A DNA stretch of 5,922 nucleotides from Phycisphaerae bacterium (GTDB lineage Bacteria; Planctomycetota; Phycisphaerae; UBA1845; PWPN01). Positions 1 through 5,561 of this stretch are shown in pieces. How positions within the stretch are numbered: the stretch's first letter is position 1; every line of letters starts with the position of its first letter. Under the pieces are notes generated by a model, which saw only the letters and a list, made by a program, of their open reading frames with translations, ran no database searches and was not told the origin of the DNA. Location: NCBI GenBank assembly GCA_026647385.1, contig JAPKGY010000229.1:1-5922 (forward strand), in the 5' to 3' direction. The position numbers and the translations under genes are program-made.

Positions 1-700
1 GGGCATCCGCCGCTTCGAGCCGGGCGGATTCGACGGTCAACTCGGCCTCCAGAACCGCACTGCGAGCAAGATTCGTCTCCAGCTCGCTGCCGGCACCGGC
101 TTTCTGCCGTTCGATGGAGATATCCAGCAGTTGCCCGCTGACGGTGAGGTTCTCGCGGGCGATGTCGTGTAGCTGCCCCCGGCCAACGGATCGGAAATAG
201 GCTGCCCGCACGTCGGCGGCCAGTTCGGACGCCCGGCGCGCCAGGTCGAAAACCTCCCGATCGAGGGCCGCGCCGGCCACCTTCCGGCGGATCGGGATCT
301 GCCAGAGATCGGCGATGTTCTGGGCGACAGCCACCTCGAGGTTTGCGAGCCCTCCGCCGGCCGGCAGCCTCAACGAACCCCCCAGCGACGGGTTCGACAG
401 CAAACCGGACTGCACCAGATCCGCCCTCGCCATCCCGATGCTCAGCCACGCCGCCTGGAAGCCCGGGTTATTCAGCAGGCTCATCTCGACCGCTTCGTCG
501 AGAGTCAGCCCGTCGGCCATCAAGGCCGTCACCCGCGATTGGATGCTCGCGTCGTCATCCGGACGATAGGCGGCTTCGATACCCGAGGCCTGCGTCGCGT
601 GCCGCGCGGCCCGGTTGTAGTCCTCGGATGGATCCACGGTCGCGCAGCCGGCGATCATGAGACACAACCCCGTTGTTTCGATCAGGCAGCTTGTACGCAT
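1..700 (-). CDS. TolC/CusC-like outer-membrane efflux lipoprotein, N-terminal 233 residues (partial)
   Basis: The protein is the outer-membrane channel of a tripartite (RND-type) efflux system, which takes substrate from pump and adaptor to the outside. The frame is open from an ATG at 700 to the left window edge, so the C-terminal half is missing. Residues 1-18 form a short signal sequence ending in a lipobox (MIAGC, Cys19), as in CusC/OprM-type channels. Residues 65-106 carry the family's first helical signature (LTLDEAVEMSLLNNPGFQAA, then ADLVQSGLLSNPSL). Residues 150-233 are long amphipathic helix (RAAYF at 165-169), typical of the coiled-coil barrel. The start is uncertain: no good Shine-Dalgarno sequence precedes it, a TTG lies four codons upstream, and a mobile element begins 22 bases upstream. 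The neighbouring Cys-rich exported protein suggests heavy-metal efflux (inference). The family call is strong; the substrate is not known. Confidence 0.88.
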   Translation of the reverse strand, partial: MRTSCLIETTGLCLMIAGCATVDPSEDYNRAARHATQASGIEAAYRPDDDASIQSRVTALMADGLTLDEAVEMSLLNNPGFQAAWLSIGMARADLVQSGLLSNPSLGGSLRLPAGGGLANLEVAVAQNIADLWQIPIRRKVAGAALDREVFDLARRASELAADVRAAYFRSVGRGQLHDIARENLTVSGQLLDISIERQKAGAGSELETNLARSAVLEAELTVESARLEAADA

Positions 701-721
701 CGGATGCAATCCATGGAAGAG

Positions 722-745
722 GATGACCGTGTACGATCGCGCGAC
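722..745 (+). repeat. Left terminal inverted repeat of the MITE-like element
   Basis: The repeat begins GATGACCGTGTACGATC and is followed by GCGCGAC. It pairs with 877-900, with mismatches at three of 24 positions. The direct-repeat copy AAGAG at 717-721 abuts its outer end. Confidence 0.75.
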
Positions 746-764
746 CTCAAAGAGCCGCGGGCTT

Positions 765-830
765 CCCTTGACACGCGACTCGCCGCGAAGCGGCTTTGTG
801 CGGGCATACGCCCGCGTCGTGTGTCAAGGG
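765..830. repeat. Branched palindromic core inside the mobile element
   Basis: A 15-bp stem joins 765-779 (CCCTTGACACGCGAC) to 816-830 (GTCGTGTGTCAAGGG), with a single position that becomes a G-U pair in plus-strand RNA. Inside the stem are two perfect hairpins: 782-794 (GCCGC-GAA-GCGGC) and 800-815 (GCGGGC-ATAC-GCCCGC). The result is a three-way-junction shape in single-stranded DNA or RNA. Next to it are a perfect 16-bp palindrome at 836-851 (GGTCGCCGCGGCGACC) and a small hairpin at 753-763 (AGCC-GCG-GGCT). A seven-base match (741-747 with 835-841) could extend the closing stem. No run of T follows, so it is not a typical intrinsic terminator. Whether it acts as a transposase substrate, a transcribed RNA or a DNA-protein site cannot be told from the sequence. 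Confidence 0.7.
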
Positions 831-876
831 CTTCAGGTCGCCGCGGCGACCCGCGCGGCCTTTCGTTTCGTTCGGC

Positions 877-900
877 GTCCCGGGATCGCACACGGTCATC
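877..900 (-). repeat. Right terminal inverted repeat of the MITE-like element
   Basis: Read on the minus strand it begins GATGACCGTGTGCGATC and is followed by CCGGGAC, so it is an imperfect copy of 722-745. The second AAGAG copy (901-905) abuts its outer end. Confidence 0.75.
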
Positions 901-1002
901 AAGAGACAACGATAAACCAACACCACGCGATTCGGCGAGACCCGCATCAGACCAAACAGGCCAATCGCCCAACAGGATAACCAGGAGAAGGGAAAGGAGG
1001 AA

Positions 1003-1365
1003 TCAGATCAGCAACGGCATCGGCCAGTCGCTGCGCGGACCGCCAGGCGGAGCAAGTGCGCCAAACCGGACGGCATCGGATTGCACGTCGGGCGGGCAGA
1101 GAATGTCAACGCCGGCCAAGATCGCCACCGGCGCAACCGGAATCTCCGGACTCAGCGACGGGAGCGCGCGTGCAGGAAGCCGGTCCGCCAGAACCAGCCG
1201 ACAGGGATCGTCAGGACACGCCTTGTCAGGCGGGGACGGCGATGTGGGACAGTCGGGACAACAGGGTTCGCATTCACAGGTGTGCCCGACAATGCCCGCG
1301 AGGCAAAGGTTGGGCCCGACAAAGAGGCACCAGGCGGCCAGCACGATGGAGACGAATCGATTCAT
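1003..1365 (-). CDS. Small exported Cys-rich protein, putative metal-binding partner of the efflux operon
   Basis: The product is 120 residues. Residues 1-23 form a signal peptide (MNRF, a hydrophobic stretch, then LCLA before the predicted cut), so it should act outside the cytoplasm. The mature N-terminus has a dense thiol cluster, H28-x-C30-x-C32-x2-C35-C36-x2-C39, then C50-x4-C55 (ACPDDPC) and a lone C90. The remainder is Pro/Ala-rich and of low complexity, ending PMPLLI. It precedes the TolC-like gene on the same strand, so a periplasmic metal sensor, chaperone or buffer for metal efflux is plausible; this is inference from cysteine content and position. The start ATG lies 34 bases after the stop of the acetyltransferase gene, with no clear Shine-Dalgarno sequence. 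The long plus-strand open frames covering it have no recognisable domain. It could instead be a structural or redox protein with disulfides. Confidence 0.72.
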   Translation of the reverse strand: MNRFVSIVLAAWCLFVGPNLCLAGIVGHTCECEPCCPDCPTSPSPPDKACPDDPCRLVLADRLPARALPSLSPEIPVAPVAILAGVDILCPPDVQSDAVRFGALAPPGGPRSDWPMPLLI

Positions 1366-1373
1366 CCGCTACT

Positions 1374-1403
1374 AGGTTAGGCAAAACCGGGGGTGCGGGT
1401 CAA
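1374..1403 (-). promoter_or_regulatory. Possible sigma70-like promoter for the Cys-rich protein gene
   Basis: On the minus strand TTGACC (1403-1398) matches five of six bases of the -35 consensus. An 18-bp spacer separates it from TAACCT (1379-1374), a weak -10 match (three of six). The predicted start of transcription would be nearly at the ATG at 1365, giving an almost leaderless mRNA, consistent with the lack of a ribosome-binding site. The -35 overlaps the stop codon of the preceding gene. This is weak and could be chance; read-through from the upstream gene is the alternative. Confidence 0.22.
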
Positions 1404-2575
1404 GGCAGCCCACTCGCCGTCGGGGGACCGGGCAATGGGACGTCCTGCCAGCCCTGCATGCCGAAACGGATGTCCCGCTCGACGAATTCCCAGACCACGA
1501 GCTTCTTTCCCGCCAGCAGGTCGTGCTTGCGGGCCAGGGTTTCGCGAACCAGCGTCGAGGCCCCCCCGTCGTTGACGATCGAGGCCAACGGTTGTCGCAG
1601 GTCGCGGGCCAGATGGGCGATAAAACCCGCTGATCCGGGCTCGTCATGCTCGTAGATTCGCAGGAAGCTGTCACCGAGCACCAGGACCGAGGCGGCCGGG
1701 TCGTCGCGGTAGGGCTTGCCGTCGTCGCGGCGAATGACCCGGCCGCACTCCACCTGCTCCGGCCCAAAAAGCGCCTCGACCGGGGGACACCTGAGCATGC
1801 GAAGCACGTCCCCCGATCGGTCCACCACGGCTGGCTGAAGATCGTAACCCACGGTACCTGGGGGCACCCAACCCAGACTGCGAAGCTTGCGGGCAACGGC
1901 CTCCGCCGCCAGACGGGCGCCGTCGTTGGTCCAGTGGGTATCGCGGGCCAGGTACCACCGATCGTCGTCCGGAGAGCGGGCGGTCGATCGCACCTGGGCG
2001 AAAGCGTCGAACAGATCGGCGGTCTGCACACCTGCGGCGGTCAGGTCCGCCAGCAGCCGGGCGGTGTGTCGGCGCACGCGCGGATCGCAGGCCTCGGCCC
2101 GCGAGGTGAGCATGTCCGGGTAGATCGACGGCTTGCCGGGCACGGGCACGACGAGAAGATTGATTCCCCTCTCAGCCAGTTGATCGCGGAAAGCGACAAT
2201 TGCGCGAAAGGCGGCTTGCGGGCCGGTCTTATCGGCGGGCTTGTCCGGGCAGCGCTCAAACAGATAGCGGGCGTCAGGCCTGTAGAACCACCAGCCCTGC
2301 CGCCCGACAAGTGCCTGCTCGCCGGTGTCCCCGAACGCAAGGTAACGCAGGTATTGCATCGGAGGACGGACGGCCTGCTGGACGACCGACTCGGCTTCAA
2401 GGTCCTTCTCGTAAGCACGGAGACTGGCGACCGTGGGGACGCGGGTGAACAGGCTGACCGCCTGCGGCGTCTCCCCATGCCTCAGCTCGCTGATCGCCTG
2501 GATCGGCGCGACGACGGCCACCAGGGCCAGAAAGCCGATGACCAGGAGGTAGTGTTGCCCGTGTCCGGAATTCAC
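1400..2575 (-). CDS. AlgJ/AlgX-like SGNH-fold polysaccharide O-acetyltransferase
   Basis: The 391-residue protein resembles the AlgJ/AlgX/DHHW group, extracytoplasmic enzymes that put acetyl groups on exported polysaccharide using acetyl delivered by an AlgI-type partner. One N-terminal membrane segment (about residues 9-27) anchors the rest outside the membrane. Family marks appear in order: GRQGWWFY (91-98), the LLVVPVPGKPSIYPD strand (140-154), the DTHWTNDGA motif (212-220) carrying catalytic Asp212 and His214, and the nucleophile motif VLGDSF with Ser303. A C-terminal VVWEFVERDI (360-369) is also typical. The Asp-His-Ser triad is therefore intact. Translation starts at GTG (2575); GAGG ten bases upstream overlaps the stop of the AlgI-like gene, 12 bp away, suggesting translational coupling. 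The acetylated polymer is unknown, and no synthase is near. Confidence 0.9.
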   Translation of the reverse strand: MNSGHGQHYLLVIGFLALVAVVAPIQAISELRHGETPQAVSLFTRVPTVASLRAYEKDLEAESVVQQAVRPPMQYLRYLAFGDTGEQALVGRQGWWFYRPDARYLFERCPDKPADKTGPQAAFRAIVAFRDQLAERGINLLVVPVPGKPSIYPDMLTSRAEACDPRVRRHTARLLADLTAAGVQTADLFDAFAQVRSTARSPDDDRWYLARDTHWTNDGARLAAEAVARKLRSLGWVPPGTVGYDLQPAVVDRSGDVLRMLRCPPVEALFGPEQVECGRVIRRDDGKPYRDDPAASVLVLGDSFLRIYEHDEPGSAGFIAHLARDLRQPLASIVNDGGASTLVRETLARKHDLLAGKKLVVWEFVERDIRFGMQGWQDVPLPGPPTASGLP

Positions 2576-2587
2576 GTTGGGGGGACC

Positions 2588-3988
2588 TCAAAACTGGAAA
2601 TACAGGAACGGATTAAACGCCTGGGTGAACATCGTGCCCAGGCCGACGCAGAATAACACGAGTAACGCGACCGATCGGACCCCGGTGATCCGTTTGACCC
2701 AGTCGATCGCCTGGATCGAGCCGAACGCCAGGACGGCGCACAGGGCGAATTGAGCGAGTCTCCCCGGATGATAGAGTTCACCGGCGAGCAGGATCGATTG
2801 CCCGGTCAAGCCGCCCCGGCCGAACATGGCCCCGAGATAGCCGGTCGCGTCCGCCAGGGTCTCGGATCGAAAGAACACCCAGGAGATCAGCACCAGAACA
2901 AAGGTCAAACCGATTCGGATGGGCCGGGGGAACCCGGCGTAGAGGCTCTTCTTGCCGAACATGCGTTCCAAGGCGAGCAGCAGGCCGTGGAAAGCACCCC
3001 AGATGACGAACGTCCAGTTCGCGCCGTGCCAGAGTCCGCCGAGCAGCATGACGAGGGTCAGATTGGCGTAGGTGCGCCAGGGGCCGAGACGATTGCCGCC
3101 GAGCGGGATATAGAGGTAATCGCGGAGAAAGGTCGAGAGCGAGATATGCCAGCGCCGCCAGTAGTCGGTGATCGACTCCGCGCGGTACGGGGCATCGAAA
3201 TTGCGCGGGAACTCGAAGCCGAACATGCGTCCCAGGCCGATGGCCATGTCGGAGTAACCGGAGAAGTCGAAGTAAATCTGGAACGCGTAGGCGGTCACGC
3301 CGAACCAGGCGTCGAGGGCCAGCGGCGACTCGGCTGCGAAGGCGCTGTCCGCCAGGTTGCCCATCGGGTTGGCCAGCAGGATCTTCTTGGCGAACCCCAG
3401 GATGAACAAGGCGGCGCCGGCGGAGAACTTGTCGAGCGTGTGCGTCCGGTGGACGAGTTGATGGGCGATGGTGTTGTAGCGGACGATCGGACCGGCAACC
3501 AGTTGCGGAAACAGGGCGATATAGGCGGCGAAATCCCAGAAGGATCGGACCGGCGGCGAGATCTTGCGGTAGACGTCGATCGGATAGCTGAGGCTTTGGA
3601 AGATATAGAAGGAAATGCCGATCGGCAGCGTGATTTCGAGCATGGGCAGCGATTGGGCGCCGAAGAGAGCGATGAGCCGGTTGAGATTCTGCTCGGCGAA
3701 CATGAAGTACTTGAAGAAGGCCAGCAACCCGAGGCTGGCGGCCGCGGCGACGACGAGGGCAGCCCTGGCCCGGCGTCGATTCTCGCCGGCTGACGCGATG
3801 AGGCCGCCGCACACGTAGTTGATGACCGTCGCCGCGAGCATGAGCAGGATAAACCACGGCTGCCACCAGCCGTAAAACGCGTAGCTGGCCAACAGGAGGA
3901 AGAAGTTGCCCCGGCCCGGCAGCAGGTAATAGACCAGCAGGACCGCCGGCAGAAAATAGAACATGAATACATACGACGTGAAGACCAT
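2588..3988 (-). CDS. AlgI-like membrane-bound O-acyltransferase (MBOAT)
   Basis: This multi-spanning inner-membrane protein belongs to the MBOAT family. AlgI-type members take an acyl group, usually acetyl, from a cytoplasmic donor and pass it across the membrane for polysaccharide O-acetylation. From the ATG at 3988 it has 466 residues, normal for AlgI-like proteins. Hallmarks are FKYFMF (92-97), QSLSYPIDVYR (131-141), GPIVRY (167-171), IYFDFSGYSDMAIGLGRMFG (238-257), YWRRWHISLS with His281, YIPLGGNR (293-300) and GGLWHGANWTF with His321, the expected catalytic histidine. The C-terminus FNPFLYFQF is also typical. A longer frame opens at 4024, but I prefer 3988: the family usually starts MVF(T/S)S, and GAGG sits eight bases upstream. 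The SGNH acetyltransferase follows after 12 bp, so the two probably form one unit. Confidence 0.95.
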   Translation of the reverse strand: MVFTSYVFMFYFLPAVLLVYYLLPGRGNFFLLLASYAFYGWWQPWFILLMLAATVINYVCGGLIASAGENRRRARAALVVAAAASLGLLAFFKYFMFAEQNLNRLIALFGAQSLPMLEITLPIGISFYIFQSLSYPIDVYRKISPPVRSFWDFAAYIALFPQLVAGPIVRYNTIAHQLVHRTHTLDKFSAGAALFILGFAKKILLANPMGNLADSAFAAESPLALDAWFGVTAYAFQIYFDFSGYSDMAIGLGRMFGFEFPRNFDAPYRAESITDYWRRWHISLSTFLRDYLYIPLGGNRLGPWRTYANLTLVMLLGGLWHGANWTFVIWGAFHGLLLALERMFGKKSLYAGFPRPIRIGLTFVLVLISWVFFRSETLADATGYLGAMFGRGGLTGQSILLAGELYHPGRLAQFALCAVLAFGSIQAIDWVKRITGVRSVALLVLFCVGLGTMFTQAFNPFLYFQF

Positions 3989-4055
3989 GGAAACTGCCTC
4001 GGGCATCAATCCAGGAGTCGGCACGCAACGACGGGTTTCGGCACCCGCTCCATCC

Positions 4056-4130
4056 TGTTCCGTGCTTGTGCCTGCTCCGCGTTGTTCCCTCCGTGGATCT
4101 GCTTCGTCTTGTTCCGTGCTGCGGACTACC
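4056..4130. repeat. Degenerate 27-bp tandem repeats in the spacer before the AlgI-like gene
   Basis: TGTTCC recurs at exactly 27-bp spacing (4056, 4083, 4110) on the plus strand. An 11-base match, TGTTCCGTGCT, occurs at 4056-4066 and 4110-4120. The first two units agree at about 18 of 27 positions, and the third breaks down after about 12 bases. The last unit overlaps the final bases of the TIM-barrel gene, which ends at 4126. The rest of the 137-bp spacer (3989-4125) shows no clear promoter or terminator. It may be a decayed tandem repeat or chance similarity. Confidence 0.4.
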
Positions 4131-5043
4131 TGTTACGTCCGGCACACTCATTCCCCTCTCGGATTAATCTGCGTATTACTTCCAGGCTGGCCGAGGCGGT
4201 TTCGTCGAGGTTGGCTTCGCCGCCGCCGCCCCGGAGAGGCGAGCACATTTCGTACGCGACGTAACCCTTGAATCCCCCCTCACTCAGCCCCTTGAAAAAC
4301 GATTTCAGGTCCACAAAGCCTTTCCCCAAGGGCACCGCCCGCACCATGTCCGGAGCACTTCGGTAATTGACCAGGCCCGGCATGTAGGCCCAACGCTTCA
4401 ACCGCACATAATCGGCCAGCGTCGTCTGGACCATTCGCGGAGCCAGGAGTTTCGCGCAAACGTGGAGATCGTCTCCGTGAAGCGCCGGTGCCCAAGGATC
4501 GAACATGGCTTTGCAGTTGGGGTGATCGACGTCGTTGAGAAACTCGGCGTACGCCTCGGTCGAGACGGCTGTATCGTGGTGGTTCTGGACTCCGAGAATG
4601 ACGCCCACCTCTTCCGCTGCAGCCGCACATTCCCGAACCGCCTGCACACACTTCTGCCAGTCTTCCTGATAATCTTCTTCCCCGGTCGAGTATCCGGTGA
4701 ATACGCGCACGATCCGGGCACCGAGTTTCCGGGCGATCTGGGCAAGTTGCCGAACATACAAGACCTGCATCTCGACGAAAGGCACCTCCGCGGATGATCT
4801 GCCCGCAGTAAAGTCGGTGTACCCGGCGATGGTCGCGATCTCGACCTGATGTTCCTTCGCACAATGCCTGATTCGATCGAGAGCGGCGTCGTCGGCCTCC
4901 AGCACCGAGAGATGAGGGCGCTTGGCCATCAGTTCGACGGCGGAGTAGCCGAGCTTGGCCGCCTTCTGGATGAAGCGCTCGACGTCCAGCGCATGCTGGC
5001 CCCAGAGACCGGCGTAGCTGACGGAGAAAAGCGTCGGGGTCAC
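4126..5043 (-). CDS. Xylose isomerase-like TIM-barrel protein (sugar phosphate isomerase/epimerase family)
   Basis: The protein has 305 residues, the usual size for AP-endonuclease-2/sugar-isomerase TIM barrels, and no signal peptide, so it is probably cytoplasmic. Family features include AAKLGYSAVELMAKRPH (28-44), LGARIVRVFTGY (107-118), GVILGVQNHHD (147-157), AMFDPWAPALHG (179-190), PLGKGFVDL (238-246) and GYVAYEMCSPL (260-270). Relative to ketose 3-epimerases, Asp182 and Glu265 fit two metal positions, but the strand-5 Glu is replaced by Gln153 and the strand-7 His region reads VQTTLAD with no His. The reaction is therefore uncertain, and the protein might isomerise or epimerise an unusual sugar. 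GTG at 5043 is chosen because GGAG lies seven bases upstream and the next Met is residue 39. It begins 12 bp after the lipoprotein stop, so it is probably co-transcribed with it. Confidence 0.88.
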   Translation of the reverse strand: MTPTLFSVSYAGLWGQHALDVERFIQKAAKLGYSAVELMAKRPHLSVLEADDAALDRIRHCAKEHQVEIATIAGYTDFTAGRSSAEVPFVEMQVLYVRQLAQIARKLGARIVRVFTGYSTGEEDYQEDWQKCVQAVRECAAAAEEVGVILGVQNHHDTAVSTEAYAEFLNDVDHPNCKAMFDPWAPALHGDDLHVCAKLLAPRMVQTTLADYVRLKRWAYMPGLVNYRSAPDMVRAVPLGKGFVDLKSFFKGLSEGGFKGYVAYEMCSPLRGGGGEANLDETASASLEVIRRLIREGNECAGRNR

Positions 5044-5055
5044 GGGTCGTCTCCG

Positions 5056-5526
5056 CTACTGGATGACCTGGTTGGTCCAGACCGCCCAGTAGAGCGGGCT
5101 GTCGTCCTGGCCGTGATACTTGTTGATGATCGGTCCCATGTAGTAATCATCGAGAGGCGTGTCGAGGGCCATCCGGTGGATGTCGCCGGCGGCGAACTTC
5201 TTGAGATTGCCGCCGATCTCGCCGGAGCGGGCGTCGGCCGCCTGAGCACGCGGCTTCAGCGGATTGTACTGCCCGACGAGGATGGTCTTGCCGTCGATCC
5301 TGCCGCGATGCACTTCGAGCACCGCGTATTTCAGGATGTAGACGTAGTCGTAGAGGTTATTGGGCGGGAAGGTGTCGCGGATCTCCACGAGTTGCGCGGT
5401 GACCTCGGCGCTTCCCAGCGCGGTCACTTTCGGGTCGGCGCCGTCGTCGGCCTGCCTGCGGCACGACGTGCAGCAGAGGGCTGCTCCCAAAGCGGCTGCC
5501 ACCAGCGTTATCGCGTACCTGCTCAT
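5056..5526 (-). CDS. Putative lipoprotein of unknown function
   Basis: The product has 156 residues. It begins MSRYAITLVAAALGAALCCT and continues SCRRQ, a lipoprotein-type signal with Cys22 as the best lipidation site (the bases before it are TS; the -3 residue is an unusual Cys). The mature part has a compact conserved-looking region: YDYVYILKYAVLEVHRG (about 59-75), GKTILVGQYNPLKPR (79-93), FAAGDIHRMALDTPLDDYYM (110-129) and YWAVWTNQVI near the end (146-155). I do not recognise a named domain. The first block suggests a beta-strand unit carrying the recurring phrase V-x-x-V-H-R-G, as found in small extracytoplasmic proteins. It lies 35 bp after the TolB-like gene and 12 bp before the TIM-barrel gene, with AGGGG ten bases before its ATG. 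Its position suggests a periplasmic accessory role with the downstream acetylation genes (inference). Confidence 0.75.
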   Translation of the reverse strand: MSRYAITLVAAALGAALCCTSCRRQADDGADPKVTALGSAEVTAQLVEIRDTFPPNNLYDYVYILKYAVLEVHRGRIDGKTILVGQYNPLKPRAQAADARSGEIGGNLKKFAAGDIHRMALDTPLDDYYMGPIINKYHGQDDSPLYWAVWTNQVIQ

Positions 5527-5561
5527 CGCCTATTATCCCCTGCTTCATTCGCCGGAACGGC

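Larger units (their letters stand above)
722..900. mobile_element. 179-bp MITE-like element with terminal inverted repeats and 5-bp target duplication
   Basis: The element is bounded by inverted repeats (722-745 and 877-900; 21 of 24 positions match, and the outer 17 differ at one base). It is flanked by an identical pentamer, AAGAG, at 717-721 and 901-905, the expected footprint of a staggered-cut insertion. The interior is almost entirely self-complementary and gives no convincing protein in any frame; the open frames across it are high-GC shadows. That combination (short length, terminal repeats, target duplication, no transposase) fits a non-autonomous miniature element mobilised in trans. 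I do not recognise the repeat ends, so no transposase family can be named. It sits between the Cys-rich protein gene and the efflux gene and could separate their transcription. The alternative, a chance palindromic regulatory structure, is less likely because of the exact flanking duplication. Confidence 0.75.

Noticed and set aside
765..830. Perfect TTGACA boxes in both arms of the hairpin as outward promoters
   Set aside because: No -10-like hexamer lies 16-18 bp beyond either TTGACA. The boxes are part of the stem symmetry.
782..830. The hairpins as a Rho-independent terminator
   Set aside because: The stems are GC-rich but no T tract follows on either strand.
682..972. Minus-strand open frames through the mobile element (682-972 and 747-947)
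   Set aside because: They contain the inverted repeats read twice as repeated RSRD-like phrases, so the peptides reflect palindromic DNA and not a protein gene.
539..1375. Plus-strand open frame of 278 codons across the element and the Cys-rich gene
   Set aside because: The product is Arg/Ser/Gly-rich low complexity, crosses three unrelated features and has no recognisable motif.
1646..2656. Plus-strand open frame of 336 codons opposite the acetyltransferase
   Set aside because: It is antisense to a gene with an intact Asp-His-Ser triad, has no domain of its own and overlaps two genes.
2750..3793. Plus-strand open frame of 347 codons opposite the AlgI-like gene
   Set aside because: It is exactly antisense to a clear MBOAT protein, and its product is Glu/Gly/Arg-rich with no domain. 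Long antisense frames are expected at this GC content.
3989..4024. Upstream start at 4024 for the AlgI-like protein
   Set aside because: The extra 12 residues (MPTPGLMPEAVS) are not membrane-like. The family begins MVF(T/S)S, and GAGG is well placed before 3988.
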